Source: Eumeta japonica
Taxonomy: Eukaryota; Arthropoda; Insecta; Lepidoptera; Psychidae
DNA length: 64,000 nucleotides
Direction: 5' to 3'
Assembly (NCBI GenBank): GCA_005406025.1
Contig: BGZK01001394.1
Span: forward strand, 62,001 to 126,000
The notes beneath the pieces were generated by a model. That model saw only the letters and a program-made list of their open reading frames with translations, searched no databases and had not been told where the DNA came from. Position 1 is the stretch's first letter. The number at the start of each line of letters is the position of its first letter. The position numbers and the translations under genes are program-made. Positions 1 to 13,500 of this stretch are shown piece by piece.

Positions 1-1046
1 ATTTAAATATAATTTAAATAATATTAGGAGTAATTTAACCTTTCAGATTTAATTTTATAATATTCCATATCAACTATGAACAATCTACACTTTTTCGCAA
101 CTTCATGATTCATGTCATAGGTATAATACTTGAATAGTTTGAATTTAATGGAAAAGTATAATAATTGAATTTAATTGTGACCTTTATTGCGCTGATAAAT
201 ACTTTAGGAATATTATCATCAATTATCATACTCAAATGTGATATTACACTCCTTATAGCGATCATTCAGTTTTCACATAAGTTACTTGTAAATATTCTTA
301 AAGAAAGTTTCTATTCCGTCTATTTTGTTGTGTACGTAATAGATTTTATATGATTGCAACAATACGAGAACCTTTTTATGGAAAGAATAGCACATGTTTT
401 TTAATGCATGTAGAATGACAATTTTGATACCCCAATAAGTTTTGTTCCATTCCTTATAGCGTAAAACATCGCATACAACGAAATCAACTTAATAAACAGC
501 AGTTGTGCGTCTGTCATGTGAGTATGTAAAAGCGTTTTGTATTACTTTGTATAGTTCAATTGTGGAGAGCTATACATAGAAGGGTTTAGGTAACTCCGGT
601 AATCTTTTTGAAGTCAATTTATTATATGCTCCGGCATATGAAAAACCTTTTCTCTTTTATTCAATAATGTTTATGTATGTGAAGGAAACAAATATAAAAA
701 TAAACATCACTTAAAAATGAAGTAAATAAAATTAACAACAACAGGATTTTTCTGGCAACTTCTGAGTTTATAAATTGTTTATTTTTCCTCTTAGAATATT
801 ATTTTATAAAAAGATAAAGGTTGGTTATTCATATTTCAAATCATAGATTATAATCAATGTGGTGGTTAGTACATTGCTGTTCTGTGGTAGTAATGCTACA
901 CATTCTATGATAGGATAGTGTTTATTTTGGTTTTGTTCTTTGGTTTCTGTTTTTACACGTTAGCCTGTTCGTTGTGTACAAGCTAGCGTCAATTCCCAAA
1001 TTTTATATTCGCTGGTACTGGTGGTGCTGGTCAGAGTAACGACACA
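1..1046. other. Non-coding flank upstream of Rrp46
   Basis: AT-rich sequence with no open reading frame that looks coding. The last 200 bases before the Rrp46 start should hold its promoter and 5' leader. I see no clear TATA box there, as is common for housekeeping genes. Nothing else is recognisable. Confidence 0.5.
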
Positions 1047-3184
1047 ATGGAAGAAATAAACTTAAAGCCATTAAATTGTGAACTAAATTTTTTATCTAAT
1101 TCTGATGGGTCAGCAATTGTGGCTCAAGGTATATTTTTTAGGTTAATCGGCATTATCAAAAGGAGATTACCTATTATACTAGTAAAGCAATAAAACACGA
1201 TTAGCATTAAAATTAGCTAATGGCAGCAGTAAATTGCTACTAGTTATTATGACAAATTATCAACATTTTCAGAGAGTTCAATTCACTTATATTATTATAT
1301 CCATACTAAAAACACAAATGATTTTATAAGTGTTTTTAGTATGATTACAATTATTTTTCGAGAGTCAAATAAATATATAACCGAAAACCATTGAATGGAT
1401 AGTTATAAAACGAAGCTATGCTTAGGTTTTCTTAACAATTTGTCATTTTGAAAATTAACATTGAAAACAGAATGGGCATATATCTATAATAAATTGGATA
1501 TTTTCCATTGTTTACATGTTAATTAATATTTTAAGAATCTTGGGTTTCTTTGGTGGTAATAATGATATATTAGCAGAATCAAATGTCTATGACTAATTCG
1601 CAGGGGACACAGTGGTGGTAGCTAGTGTTAATGGACCGTTAGACGTAAAAAGTCAAAATCAAAGTATTGAAAAAGCTACATTAGAAGTATTGTTCAGCAC
1701 CAAAGGTGGCAAAGTAAGTTAATGTATATGTATTATTATATTTGTGAAATTATTGTAAATGTAAAATAAACTTATTTTTTAGCCTTCGGTGGGTGACCGT
1801 TACAAAGAAAATGCAATCAAACAGACATGTGAATCTGCAGTGTTGGGCAGTCTTTATCCAAGAAGTGGTGTTACAATCACATTGCAGGAACTTGAAGATT
1901 ATGGAGGGGTAATTTCAAAATTGCTGTAAAATATTTGTCTTCTAATTCTGTTGATTATCTGCAATAAACATTGATGTTGTATATTTTAATTGTAGAGTGT
2001 CCTTATTCCATCAATGGAATGAATGTCTACTGCATAATGAACTGGATTCAAATATATACAGTATAATACATATTTGATCTTACTTTAAATACTGTTTTTA
2101 AACATTTGTTTCTAACTAAGTGCAATACTGGCTACTATTGCAAGATGTTTAGTGTTTGGTTCTTGAAGATGAATTATTTTTATTTTTTATTTCGTCCTAA
2201 ATGTCTAAGTTTGACATTTTTTTTTCATCAATTTACTTTGTTGCTATCGTGTATATATATATTACTACTAACCATATAATAAGTATACTATAAAATATAA
2301 ATACTATTAAGATTTACAAAATCAAATAAAAATATTGACTTTTCTATTGATAATTTTTTTTTAAGTTGAGCACAATTAAGTAAGCGCACAATTTGTTGCT
2401 ATATTATATAGCTTATATTCTATGCAATGATGAGTTATAATATGAATCAAATTTTATCAAAAATGATAAGACTATTATTGAATTATAAAAACATACAGAC
2501 AAACAGACAAGCTTATATTTTATGTGAAAGTGTCTTCTATCGATGTTACAATTTTATTATCATCAGTTGATTCATTATTTATTTGAAGAAGATATACAAA
2601 CAAACAATTTATTAAGTTTCATCAAATTAAATTATTTTGTTATCCAGTTATAAAAACATAGAGACATATAATTAAAAGGGACTTGTGTCCTTCAGAGTTT
2701 AGACTACTCCCAAATTAAATTTTACCAAAATTAAATTGTGATTCACCTGTGAAAACTTAGAAAAAAGCAAAAATTATCTTTGCATTTGTAATATTAATTT
2801 AATTTATTTAATTTTAATTTAAACATGTATACTGTGAAGTCTAATTGTTTTTTTCAGTTACTGTCATGTTGTATAAATGCTGCTTGTTTGGCATTACTGA
2901 ATTCTGGCCTTTCCATGAATTATGTGTTTGCAAGTGTCACATGTATCATTGACGAATCTGGCAATATTTTGTTGGATCCTTCACAAAAAGATTCAGATAA
3001 AGCATTGGCATCTATGACGTTCGTATTTGATAGCAAAGAGAAAGCTGTAGTCACAGAATTTACCGACGGAAGTTTCACCAAATCCGCTTACATAGAAGCA
3101 ACTGAAAAATGCAGAGCTGCAAGTGATGTTGTTTTTGACTTTTACAGGAACATTGTAAAAAAATATTCTTGTGTTATCGGATGA
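1047..3184 (+). CDS. Rrp46: Exosome complex component Rrp46 (EXOSC5), four exons
   Basis: Encodes an RNase PH-fold subunit of the six-membered ring of the RNA exosome, which processes and degrades RNA 3' to 5' in nucleus and cytoplasm. In animals this subunit is structural rather than catalytic. Exons are 1047-1128, 1604-1713, 1783-1908 and 2858-3184. All introns have GT..AG ends, and the joined frame is open for 214 residues, close to the usual EXOSC5 length. The start ATG has A at -3 and G at +4. Family signatures include 'DGSAIVAQGDTVVVASVNGP', 'KATLEVLF', 'ESAVLGSLYPRSGVTITLQ', 'LLSCCINAACLALLNSG', 'ILLDPSQKDSDKA' and the C-terminal 'RAASDVVFDFYR'. These match the order and spacing of EXOSC5 as I know it. 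A 69-base intron separates exons 2 and 3. The other introns are 475 and 949 bases. The stop TGA is at 3182-3184. Assignment is by recalled family similarity, not by a search. Confidence 0.94.
1302..1343. repeat. 14-bp perfect inverted repeat in Rrp46 intron 1
   Basis: CATACTAAAAACAC at 1302-1315 is exactly complementary to GTGTTTTTAGTATG at 1330-1343, with a 14-base AT-rich loop. It lies wholly inside intron 1. It may be the remnant of a small palindromic transposon. No function is evident. Confidence 0.6.
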
Positions 3185-3307
3185 GAATGTTAGTTCATCA
3201 TGTATTTTAATTAGATAAGTAAGGATTTTTTATTACTTTAGAAGTACCTATATTTTGTAATTACTTTAAATACTATGTATTATATTATCTCGTTTCATGT
3301 CATTTTA

Positions 3308-3313
3308 AATAAA
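3308..3313 (+). terminator. Polyadenylation signal AATAAA of Rrp46
   Basis: A canonical AATAAA lies about 125 bases after the Rrp46 stop codon. It is followed by a T-rich and then GT-rich stretch ('GGTTTGTTGAG') that would serve as the downstream element. This gives a short 3' UTR. Confidence 0.6.
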
Positions 3314-3319
3314 GTATTT

Positions 3320-5690
3320 TTTTCTATATGGTTTGTTGAGAATGTGTAACATTGATTCAATGGTATATTAAAAGAATAAATAGAAAAATAAATTGTACAT
3401 TGCTAGAGCAAATAAAACCTTGGATTGTCATCTTCCCAATATTATCTATCAATAATTGTCACTCTTACAAGCTTTTGAATGTATTGGTATCATAGGTTGA
3501 AAAATATTAAAACAGAAGAAAACATTGTTTATATGTCGAAACTGCACTTTTAATTATATTTTTAATAACAAAATAAAATATGACATGAAAATAACTGTTT
3601 GTTTTTCTTTTCTATAAAAATTAAACTATTATTGCCTTTGTTGTCATGTGGTCAACTCTGTAAATGCAAAATTTTCTCTATACAGATACAACTATATATA
3701 GGCCCATTTTTTTGCCACTGCATGTCCATGAAGATTTATATTTTATGTTGATTAACAACTTTGAAATAATTGTCTTCAGTTATGGATGTATGAATGGAGA
3801 TTAGTGGCCACTGCTATTATCGTTAAACAAATAAAACAGTGAAGTTTGTTTTGCGAGAATCGACAAAATAATAAAAGGAACAATTGAAAGTGTCACAATG
3901 TACATATTTCATCGATTATAATGAAAAATTCTTAGCAATAGTAATTATAGGACTCTCATTGTAGAAAGGATATTGTATATAAAACTATATACATAAATAA
4001 AATTAAGGGTCTATTTGTGATTTCAAAACAACTTTTTATTAAGTTTATAAAGTTATTTATATATGTCTAGCATCCATACAATCCTTTTAAAGTATTTTTT
4101 TGTCTGCCTGCTTGTTTGTCTAGTATCTTCAGAACGCCAGAACTGATCACAATGAGATTTTTACTGGAAGATAAAGAAGCAAATTGGATTATATATAGGT
4201 ACATTTTATTCTGAAAACTCGGAATTCCCGCATGAAAATTTAAAAATGTTTTCTTGAAGATGAAATAATTATCGGAATTGAATCAAGGTGGTGAAAGTGA
4301 AAGGTGGAACTGGGATCAAAATTAGGACCAGAACCGGCACTCTCGAAATCGAGGGCGAAAAGCGGGTTCAGGATGAACACGTCAACGATTGACATAAATA
4401 GAATTCATTCTATGTCCACATGGGTTCAATCCGTTATTGAAAGTAAAAGTTACCGATGGGTTTTAAGGTTCCTTGAGAGTCACTAATATCACAATCTTTA
4501 TATTATAACCGATTTTAGTATATGAATTTAATTTAAAATTTAATGTATACGTGTAAAGGTAAATGAAAACCAATGGAAAGGATATACGATACATTTAAGG
4601 GATCAGTGGAGTAAATAAGAACTTTTACGGTTGTATCGATTATCGTAAAATTTACTATGTACGCAATTGGAAGTCGAAGGAAGAATATATGATACATAGT
4701 TTCGTGGCAATCACTAAAATTGATAGAATCGGAGTCAGCAAATCATAAAATGTATAATAATCACAAAATTAAAAAAAAAAAAATGTATTTAGGAGGACAT
4801 ATAGACAACCGCCACAGATTTATTAGTGGTATAAACATCTACGCCACGACGATCTCACGAATGGCCTTAACGGTTTTGATGAATACTTTTGGTTTGATGA
4901 AGCTTTCCTTTTTGTTTATATTTCCACGTTAAACTTAAAAACCGCCGAGCCAGGTCGGTTGGTCAAATACTTACTCTTAATAAAAACATCAAACTCTCGC
5001 AATAGCGAGAAATGATGTTTATGATATGATAAGAAGTGACGTCACATGATCAGATGTTAAAAAAATACCAATGCAATAATCGGAATAAATGCGAGAAAAT
5101 TTACATCGATGCAGGTGAAGCCGTGAGCGGAAAGTCAGTATATTTAATTAAAAATAATGATTAGATTGCGATGTTCATGACATAACACAAGAAAAGAACA
5201 TTTTCACATCATGAATTATATTTTTAGCAATTAGTTTGAATTTATTCCCAAAAATTGGAGGAACTGCATTTAGTCTCTTGAAGCCATCGTCGAAGCACGT
5301 CATACAAGAGATATAATTGGCACAACTAAGATATTTAGGTACATATCCTCAATAAAAAAATCATTGATTGAGAATACAATTTTGTCTGTTGAACTGTAAG
5401 CGAATATATTTATTTTATTGAAGTCATGGAAAAAGGAAACCCGTCGCCATGCCGCCGCATATTATTAGAACTCACATAATGGTGCAATTGCCTTATCACT
5501 CATACGAGAATCATCATGTATTCTATTATTATTCTTAGTTATTTTTTATTCTTGATTGCAAGATTCGACGTCGGATTTTTTTACTTCTGTGCTATTATAA
5601 GTGAAATAAAAAAAATCTTTTCTTCTCTTGATATTTGGTTTAAGACCACAATACTTATATTTTCCATATTTATTTTTTTATGGTATTTCC
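3320..5690. other. Intergenic, no gene seen
   Basis: AT-rich sequence. Around 4313-4375 there is a short purine-rich stretch with repeated 'GGGATC/GAAATCGAGGG'-like words. It is the complement of the CCCGAT-type low-complexity tracts at 7555-7680 and 23570-23850. No coding region or RNA gene was recognised. Confidence 0.4.
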
Positions 5691-5691
5691 A

Positions 5692-5965
5692 GGGACAAAA
5701 TGATATGCGAGCCACTTGAGAGTAGGTGGTCACCGGTTCCCATGGAAATTCGTAACAACGGAGGAGTCACAAGTGCGTTGTCGGCCATCTGGAAGGGAAT
5801 AGTATATTTGATAAAGGAGAGAGTGGGTTAATAAAGGGCGTAGTGAACCAATAGAGGGCGAGTGGACTGTTGCAAGAGGAAGTGGACTACCGAACCTGGA
5901 CTTCTACTCAGTACAGAACGCGACTGGCGACAAAGGAAACTGTTACTTCTCATCTGTTTTCTGCG
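5692..5965 (-). repeat. Dispersed lepidopteran repeat, copy 1 (reverse orientation)
   Basis: Read on the minus strand it contains a 'GGCCGACAACGC' block, then 'TTCCATGGGAACCGGTGACC', then 'GTGGCTCGCAT'. The same blocks occur in the same order in the copies near 37.3, 37.6, 49.2, 54.0 and 62.1 kb. The 5' part includes a 'GTAACAGTTTCC' block matching 'GTAACAACTTCC' in the 49 kb copy. It carries no coding capacity and is probably a SINE-like element or a LINE 3' tail. Confidence 0.6.
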
Positions 5966-6669
5966 AAAACATGAGAAATATTAAAATACCTTCTATCGTT
6001 CGATCTTGATCCACGTATTCAAGAATATATGGCAAGTGACAATTCAACAATAGACAATATATTCAGCAATTTTCCTCTACAATCTGGAATCATATAATAT
6101 ACTATTTTATTAAACAAATTTGGTTCAGATTTACAAAAAATGTGTTAAACATTCAATGTAGGAAATCCTCTACGCGACTTGAATTCGCATTTTTAATGTA
6201 GTTTAGGGATTCATTACTATCATACAATGAAAATAGCATGCAAATCATGACATAACGAAATAAATTTGTACGACATGCATAGTCGAACGGGGGCAACTGC
6301 AAAGGAAAGGTTGTTTACGAAAATGTATACCATGATAGACGAAACTATTTAAAAAAAGCATGTTTTCTATAGTTAATCAACCGACATTTTAAGTATAGGT
6401 ATATCGAACGTTATTTTTTAATTTTTCTGTATGGAAAATTATTGAATCCAGTTTCAGGTTTCAACGAAAATCTCCCACGACACTCTATTCGAAAACCATA
6501 TTTACTAAAGTTGGTCTAAATCAAATTTCAATTTTAGAATTAGTCAAAAAAGATTAGTGGTTGTGAATACGAAAAAACTGCCAACAGTTATAAATACCGT
6601 ATGACATATATAAATAAATACAATATTAAAATAAATACTAAGTATTTTAATGAATTTGTTTTACGATTA

Positions 6670-7515
6670 ACTTACCGTCCGCGGGTTTGTCCGCATGGCC
6701 CAAGTTTTTCTCATTTACTTTGATCATTGTGTTGGTATGGGTGTGTTTTTTGTTTTTTCAAAAACTTAATTTTCTGATACGATTTCCTGTAATAAAAAGT
6801 AATACATCCCCATCTACAGGATGCAAGCTATATTGCTTTGAATCTTTACCGGTGGCTCCGCTCTCTACTATATACCAAGTTTTATTGTAATCTGTAAAAC
6901 TAAATAGATTTTTAATTGATTTTACGGAATCCTAAAAATATATCATACATCGTCTCATTAGTTTTCAGTTATCTCCATACTAAATTTTATTGAAGTCTGT
7001 TACATTATAAGGTTTTCGTTATAAACACGTTTCGTATATGCTTTTATTGATTTCCAGCTAAATCCCTATTAAATTTTTTCTATAACGGTAAAATTATAAA
7101 GATTCTTAGTAATTCTTATGGAACTTTAAAATGTATCGTTTATGCTTTCATTGTATATGTTTCCAGCTAATTCCTACTTATTTTTCTTAAAATTGGTAAA
7201 ACGTTTAAGGGTTCTCAGTAATTGTCACAGAACCCTAAAAAACATATTATATAAGCTTTTATTGGTTTCCAGTTAACTCCCTACCAACATTTATCTAAAT
7301 TGGTAAAATTATAAGAGTTCATAGTAATCCTCACGGAGCCCTAAAATGTATCGTATATCCTTTAATTGGAATATTAATACTAAAAATTATTGAAATTGTA
7401 ATAGTTTTTAGTAATTATTTCGCAGAAAACTAAAAAAGAATTAAAAACTTAATAATTTATGTTGTATGACAACTTTCGCCCGCAGTTTCGCCGGTGTCGT
7501 GAAACCGCGGGCGAA
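6670..7515. repeat. Degenerate tandem ladder flanked by CCGCGGGY motifs
   Basis: Four to five imperfect units of roughly 100-110 bases run through 6900-7400. Each holds a 'TTTCCAGCTAAnTCCCTA' block, then 'AAATTGGTAAAATTATAA', then 'CAGTAATTnTCACGGAACCC' and a 'GTATATGCTTTTATTG' spacer. The array is bracketed by 'CCGTCCGCGGGTTTGTCCGC' (about 6676) and 'CGCCCGCAGTTTCGCC' (about 7478). Related words are common in 3' ends of lepidopteran retroelements. I read it as a decayed retroelement tail with internal tandem expansion. Confidence 0.55.
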
Positions 7516-7519
7516 TAAA

Positions 7520-7960
7520 TTCTTACAAATTTTATTTCGACTGATGACGTGTTTCCATCATGCTCCCGATCCCTCTCCTCGTCCTCGATTTCGTCCCGAT
7601 TTACGTCCCGAAACTTCCTTCTGCCCTATTCCTGATATCGATCTCAGTTTCACCTTTCTGCTTCACCCTCGACTCCAATGAATTATAACCATTTTAAGTG
7701 TTGTTCAATTTGCACATAAAAACTCTAAACAATTCCGGTATAAATAGTACCCTAAAGGTAGGCTTATAAGCTATTTATGTACGAGTAAAAGTGGTACCGT
7801 GAGTGGTTCATCCGTTCCAAAGATATCCCGAACAAACAGTCAGACAGGCAGACAAAAAAAAATTAAAAGGTTATTTGCTTTCATATAAACCGTCTCCTAA
7901 TAATTACGAAAACAAAAAAAAAAAAAGGAAATCAGGTAAAGCAGTTCAGCCGTTGTTAAG
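7520..7960 (+). mobile_element. Decayed retroelement tail with CCCGAT-rich tract
   Basis: 7555-7680 is a pyrimidine-rich, short-period tract (repeated CCCGAT, TCGATTTCGTCCCGA). It is followed by 'GTTCATCCGTTCC', then 'GAACAAACAGTCAGACAGGC' and an A-rich end. The run of CAGACAGRCAGAC before poly(A) is a familiar ending of interspersed repeats in Lepidoptera. No protein is encoded. Confidence 0.4.
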
Positions 7961-9835
7961 TGATGATTTTGCATTCAAGCGAAATTGTATTTTCATTTAT
8001 ATATATAAATTGAAATACGTATTACATAAGCAATCTAGATATTTGAATAAAAATTTTCTGTATAAACAATTAAATGATGATTCTAACACACGCAGCGGAA
8101 AGCGCTCGATTTCCATCCGTGATTTGACGGTTCAAATATACTAGAGATTGCTTTTAGTGCCAGAGCGTTTAGTATACTTGAATCATCACTCACAAAATAT
8201 TGTAAAAAATGATATGCACGCGCATGTGTCGCGGCGTCTTGTGCGACGCAACTCTTGCAGCCAACGGCACACTGAGGCGCGTTAAACGAAATGGCTCTGC
8301 GGAATGCGGAATTCGGTGAAATCCTTTAAATAGTACGGCGTAATCGTCTATGTTCATACGTTGCCGAAGATACGATTTTGTTTACATTTTTTTTAGATTT
8401 CATGTATGAAAATTTTGATAGGAAAATAAAGCAATAATTAGACTGTTTTCATTCGATTATGTGTAAAAAATGCAATGTGGCTTTGTACTGCATGTCATTA
8501 TTATTAGATTTAGAGAAAAACATAGTAGGTAGTAAAACAGTGATTTGTTCCAACTATTACAAACGCGAAACCTTCTTTTAGGCATATTGGTGAATTTGAA
8601 ATATTCTAAAAAATCTAAGGCAAATTTAAGCAATAATTCTTCGTCAAGTTGTAAAATAACTTTTGCAGAACAAATTGTAAATTCGGCCTTTCCATTAATT
8701 TATCACAGAATATATAATATTCCTAACCGCCATAAACCTTGTTTTATGCATTTTTAGATCACATGGTTTAATCATTTCTTAAAGATCTATCCAAATTAGG
8801 TTAGATCTTATCAAAGGGCATTCAGGTTCTTTAAGCTTTTGTATATTAAGAAACTTTACTGGTTGTCTTCATCTGCATTTAGGGTGTGTGTATAATTTCT
8901 AAACACACAAAAGAATTTTGCAATTCACAGTGTACGAATCTTTGCTTTGGCTTTAGTAGAAAATGTGTTACTACTTGTTTCTATTTTACATTTAGTTATT
9001 TCAACATGTTAACAAATATGCCAATTATTATATATAAATATGCGAAAATTAGTTAATAGAATAGTACATAGATTTCAAAAAACTTGTCAAAAAATATACT
9101 TTTGTTTCGCAACAAGTTATAATGTCGACAAAGTAAAAGTACCATGTGATAAAAAATATTAGATACTTTCAGTCTTCCAAGTGTTAAAAGCTTACATCGT
9201 AAAGAGGTTTTCTTTTGCTTGCTTATATTAATTATACTTTTACTAAAATTGTAATTCGTCGATGGACGGAGTTTGACTTGGAGCCAATATATCTTTAAAC
9301 AGTTTCTTTTTTTATATTATAATCAATAAAAAATAATTTAATAACTAACGACGCAGCCTTGTTATTTATTTATCTACCAATGTTTTAAATAATAAATTTC
9401 TTTTGATCAGAAAGAAATTCACCCAAATATGAGACTTATAAAACTATTCCATAAACATTTAATGGAAAACCAGCATTCAGTTCATTGTCGCCATTTATAA
9501 ATACATTTTTTATTTTATACGAAATAAATACAACGTAACACTTAAGTATATACGTAAATAGACAAACTAGCAGCGGCAGCAGCGCTCTATATGGGCGATG
9601 GATTTAATTTGTACTTTCACATATGAAGTGATACGTAGGAAATTCAGAAAGTTTTGTGATACTACAAAATATGCTATAGGTTACTAAATTTTTTCAAATA
9701 CCTCTTCTTTGACGTCTGTATAAAGTTTAATACGCCTAAATAAATTTTCAAAACACATTTTCCAGTCCACACCAGAAACGTCAATCTTCAACCGCCTCTC
9801 CAAATGCAGTCAGTTTCCCTGTGATATAAACTATT
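7960..9835. other. Intergenic, no gene seen
   Basis: AT-rich, with a short GC-rich patch near 8215-8345 ('GTCGCGGCGTCTTGTGCGACGC'-type sequence, itself a small imperfect hairpin). No coding or RNA gene was recognised. Confidence 0.35.
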
Positions 9836-10560
9836 TTATCTTAAGTTAATTTTTTTCGGGAACACTAAAATAGCATAGAGTGCCAAATTGGGCGTGTAAA
9901 AAAAGTGATCTATTACTCTGACTGGTGTTTTGTCCAAAAAGGCCTTTGCTTTGAACGCCGCGTGCGCTGACGCATTGTGGTAAACCGATAGTTCACGCAT
10001 AGGCCGACATTTGGTCGCTTGTTGGCTATAGCAGTAAAAATATTGGCAAATATTTGGCGATATGCCATTCCGCAATGATATTCTTTTGATCTTGCATGAG
10101 TACTTACCGACACCAGGTAACCCATTATAGAAAAACAACTTGCGATCAATAGTTTTGCCTATATTTCTCACCCATTTCACTTTAACTGGCGTCTGTTCAT
10201 TTTAACAGCCATAAGGTCGACTGACTGCTTTTTTTTACATTGTGCTGTACTCGGTGTTATATTATTATCCTTCTTACGCGAAGATGTCTCTAAAGTTTCA
10301 TGCACAACTCTCTATGCATCTGCAGATTATGCTGTATCTTTCGTATGTAATTTGCCCATCCTCTTGAATCAATTTTTTAACTTTTAACCAGTACGTTTTT
10401 GTCTGTCACAGTGGCCAGGCGGCTACTCGATCCCGTTTAGATTCGTTGAACCATCGGCAAACATTGACCGAACGGCTTTTTCTTTCAACGCCATTCGAAG
10501 TCTCACAAAAAAATTTCCCGGTTTTAGTAGACTTTTGAAATTATACAAAATCATTGCTCG
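9836..10560 (-). pseudogene. Dead mariner-family transposase (SETMAR-like lineage)
   Basis: A mariner DNA transposon relic on the minus strand, broken by frameshifts. From N to C, an HTH-like segment 'RSVNVCRWFNESKRDRV' lies near 10500-10430. Next comes 'LIASCFSIMGYLVSVS' near 10145-10100. Then in another frame 'YHNASAHAAFKAKAFLDKTP' is followed by 'YTPNLALYAILVFPK', from about 9990 to 9840. The latter corresponds to the mariner HDNASAH...HPPYSPDLAPCDFFLFPK region. Two catalytic Asp positions are lost: YHNA has replaced HDNA, and PNLA has replaced PDLA. No terminal inverted repeats were located with confidence. It is not functional. Confidence 0.75.
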
Positions 10561-10599
10561 AAAGTGTTTTCATAGTAGATCTAGTTTTCAGATAGACAA

Positions 10600-13500
10600 A
10601 ATGTTTTAATTTGGCTCTTAAAAAATGGGGGAAAAAAATTTAAATTGGGAATGTTCATATTTTTTATCTTAAGATGATCTAATTTTATTACTTAGTAAAA
10701 ACCAGCCAGTCTCCTTTAAGAAGTCTGTATTTCTCTAAATATTTTGCGTGGCCTTGTAGAATTACTAATTGACAGTCGCCGACGTCACACGCTGTCGGCG
10801 ATCGTTGTTTTGCTTACATTGTTGCTTTGTACGCGCTTTCCTTTTATGGCAAGAAAAACTAGCGTTCAATATATTTTTTTTTATCTTTATTGCATATTTA
10901 TTTATTGTAGCATTACCGAAGCACGCGTCGAAGATGTAACGCTATTTTAAAATATCGATACTCACAACATACACACACATAGATCGGTGAAGAAACGCGA
11001 TGTCATATACCTACTATAGAGAATCATATATTTATTTACATAGGGGATTAAATAGACTAGCGTTTTAAAAATCCTTTATATTTGTATACGGTTTGAAGTT
11101 ATGATTTGAAGCTTTGTTTTTCTGTTTTTAATTGATCGGAGAATGATTTTATGGTAGAAAATGAATGAAGGAGGTCCCGATTTCTATAGGCATGCATGCA
11201 TTCATGCATTTGAGCAGATATGCCGACCAAGGACGTTCTTTAAAAAATAACGAAAGCGGCGTCGAAAGATAGTATGTAAATATAACACTAAGATGTCCAC
11301 ATGGTCTTTATTCTAAATACCTATCAGTACCTATATCGTACGAAATGGGTCTGTATGGTGAACTGGACTTCCTTTTTTAATTTTCTAGATCACATCGATC
11401 AATCCTGAACGGAGAACCAATTGGCTCGCTGCGTATATAGGTTCCAGGATAGTTTGAAGCTTTAAAACTTTAAAGTAACCTGGAATGTATAAAATGTAAT
11501 GATTATAAAAGCATTCTTCTAATTTTGTTTCGAAATGTAGATATTTTGCAGCCAGATAATACATATAGTATCTATATAAGTACCTAAATAATTATTGGAA
11601 AAATAATATTATCTTTTTATTAAATCCGTTTCTATATGTGTAACAAAATTCCTACGAGACCTAATCAAGGCGCGGGGATCATAAACGAAATAAAAATAAA
11701 AGTATCATCGGCACATCGGCCGGCCGGCTCGGGGAGGATGGCGTGGAAACAGAAAAGGTCGCGTTCCGAAAAAAAAATCCAATTATTTGGACAGATTTGA
11801 TAGGCATCAATTGCGGCAAGGCCCCGGATACCTGCCCGTGTATCGGGGACGAAATAAATAATTCAGGGCGTCCGTCCGCGAGACGCGGGTCCGGATAAAA
11901 GTCAACACGGGTAAAAAGAGGAATTGGCGACGCAAGAAAGCGCTGCGGCATAATAGAAGGAGATGCTTTGAGCTAAAAAAAAATATACAGTAGCCCTGGA
12001 TGCAAATGGGCGGCCTCAAACGCGCCGCTCCCCGCTATTTGAATATCCCGCGTCCGTCCGCTGAGCCCGCGACGCGCGTTTTGTTCTATCGCGTTCCAGA
12101 AGGCTTCGCGGAAAACGTGTTTGATAATAAGATTATGTATTATTAAAGTGTTTGGAATTTTCAATGTGATTTTTATAAAGTTCAATATTACTATGAACTT
12201 TTTAAATTATTTATTAGTATGTTTAAAATAAATAATTACGCATATTAAGGAGATCGGTAGCTACGTATTGTGTACTTTCATATAACTTTTAAGCTATTTG
12301 TAATATGTAGCGGCGGATACGTTAATCGGTGAAAATTAGTATAAATGAAAGTAATAAATTAATGAAATGCAACAGGATAAGAATCGTTGACTTGTACAGT
12401 AGCTGTCGAGAAAGACAAACAAACAATATTCGTTTCGCATTTATGTATAGTCTATTATATACAGTTTCGGTCAGAGTTACCTATAACTATTCTGTGTGTA
12501 ATATTTGAAGTTGGCTGATTCAACAATTTTCCTATAAAATAAAATCAAACGGACTACGAATCGCTTTTATTCAATATGTTTAGAAATTCTCCCTTAGGAA
12601 TTGTTTAAGTTAACAAATTTTATTTCAATAAGCTTGTTCTAGGAAAATAAATGTTATGCTTATTTCCCTTTTTAATACTAATTGTTGTTTATTTAAGAGA
12701 ATAGTTATTATTACTATTTTTATATTACCTGAAATTTAATTTTTTTTTGTCCTGACAATTAAGAATTTTTCCTATTTTTTTTTCCTCCGTATTTCTATAC
12801 ATTCAGGCTTATAGAACTATGAAAAAATATTAATCGTGCTCCCGTCTTTGTGCCAGGCATATCCTTGGCTTGTTTGTTTTCGCGCGTCGCGGTCCCAAGT
12901 CTGAGAGAAGTCACAAGAAAATGTATGCAAAGCGGTTCGTTCGTTCAACTGTTTTCGTATGAAAGACAAATATAGTAGAAATGTGTATCTCATTATATAT
13001 ATATAATTTATTGGCAACTTTTGTTTTGTTCATAAATGCAACCACTTTTTGTGTCGAATTTGAGGCAGGGACATAAACGGCTAAAAGATCCAATACAAAC
13101 CGTAAACGTTAAAGTTGGTGATGTCCTAACAATTTTGGACATGGTGGAATTTTCCATATATAAAAAATGCGTAACGCATATTTTTTAGAACTCCAGCGGC
13201 GTCTCTGAATAAATCTTTTATAGCTTAAAGTTTGTAGTCGGCTAGTATTTTTCCTTGAAGAAAAAACACAATTAAATGGACATGTGTGATTTTTATCTAT
13301 TGGTATTATCAGTAAGGATATATGTAATTAAAAAAGAAGACCCTTCCAAAGGGCGCATTATTTGAATAATTTAAATTAAACTTGGTTGGAACAAAATATT
13401 TTGCATCGAGGCCTCGGTCATTGTTAACTAATTTTGTAGCTGAGTGTTATTATGTAATTTAAATAAATATAGGATGACCAAGAGTTAAATACTGCACAGA

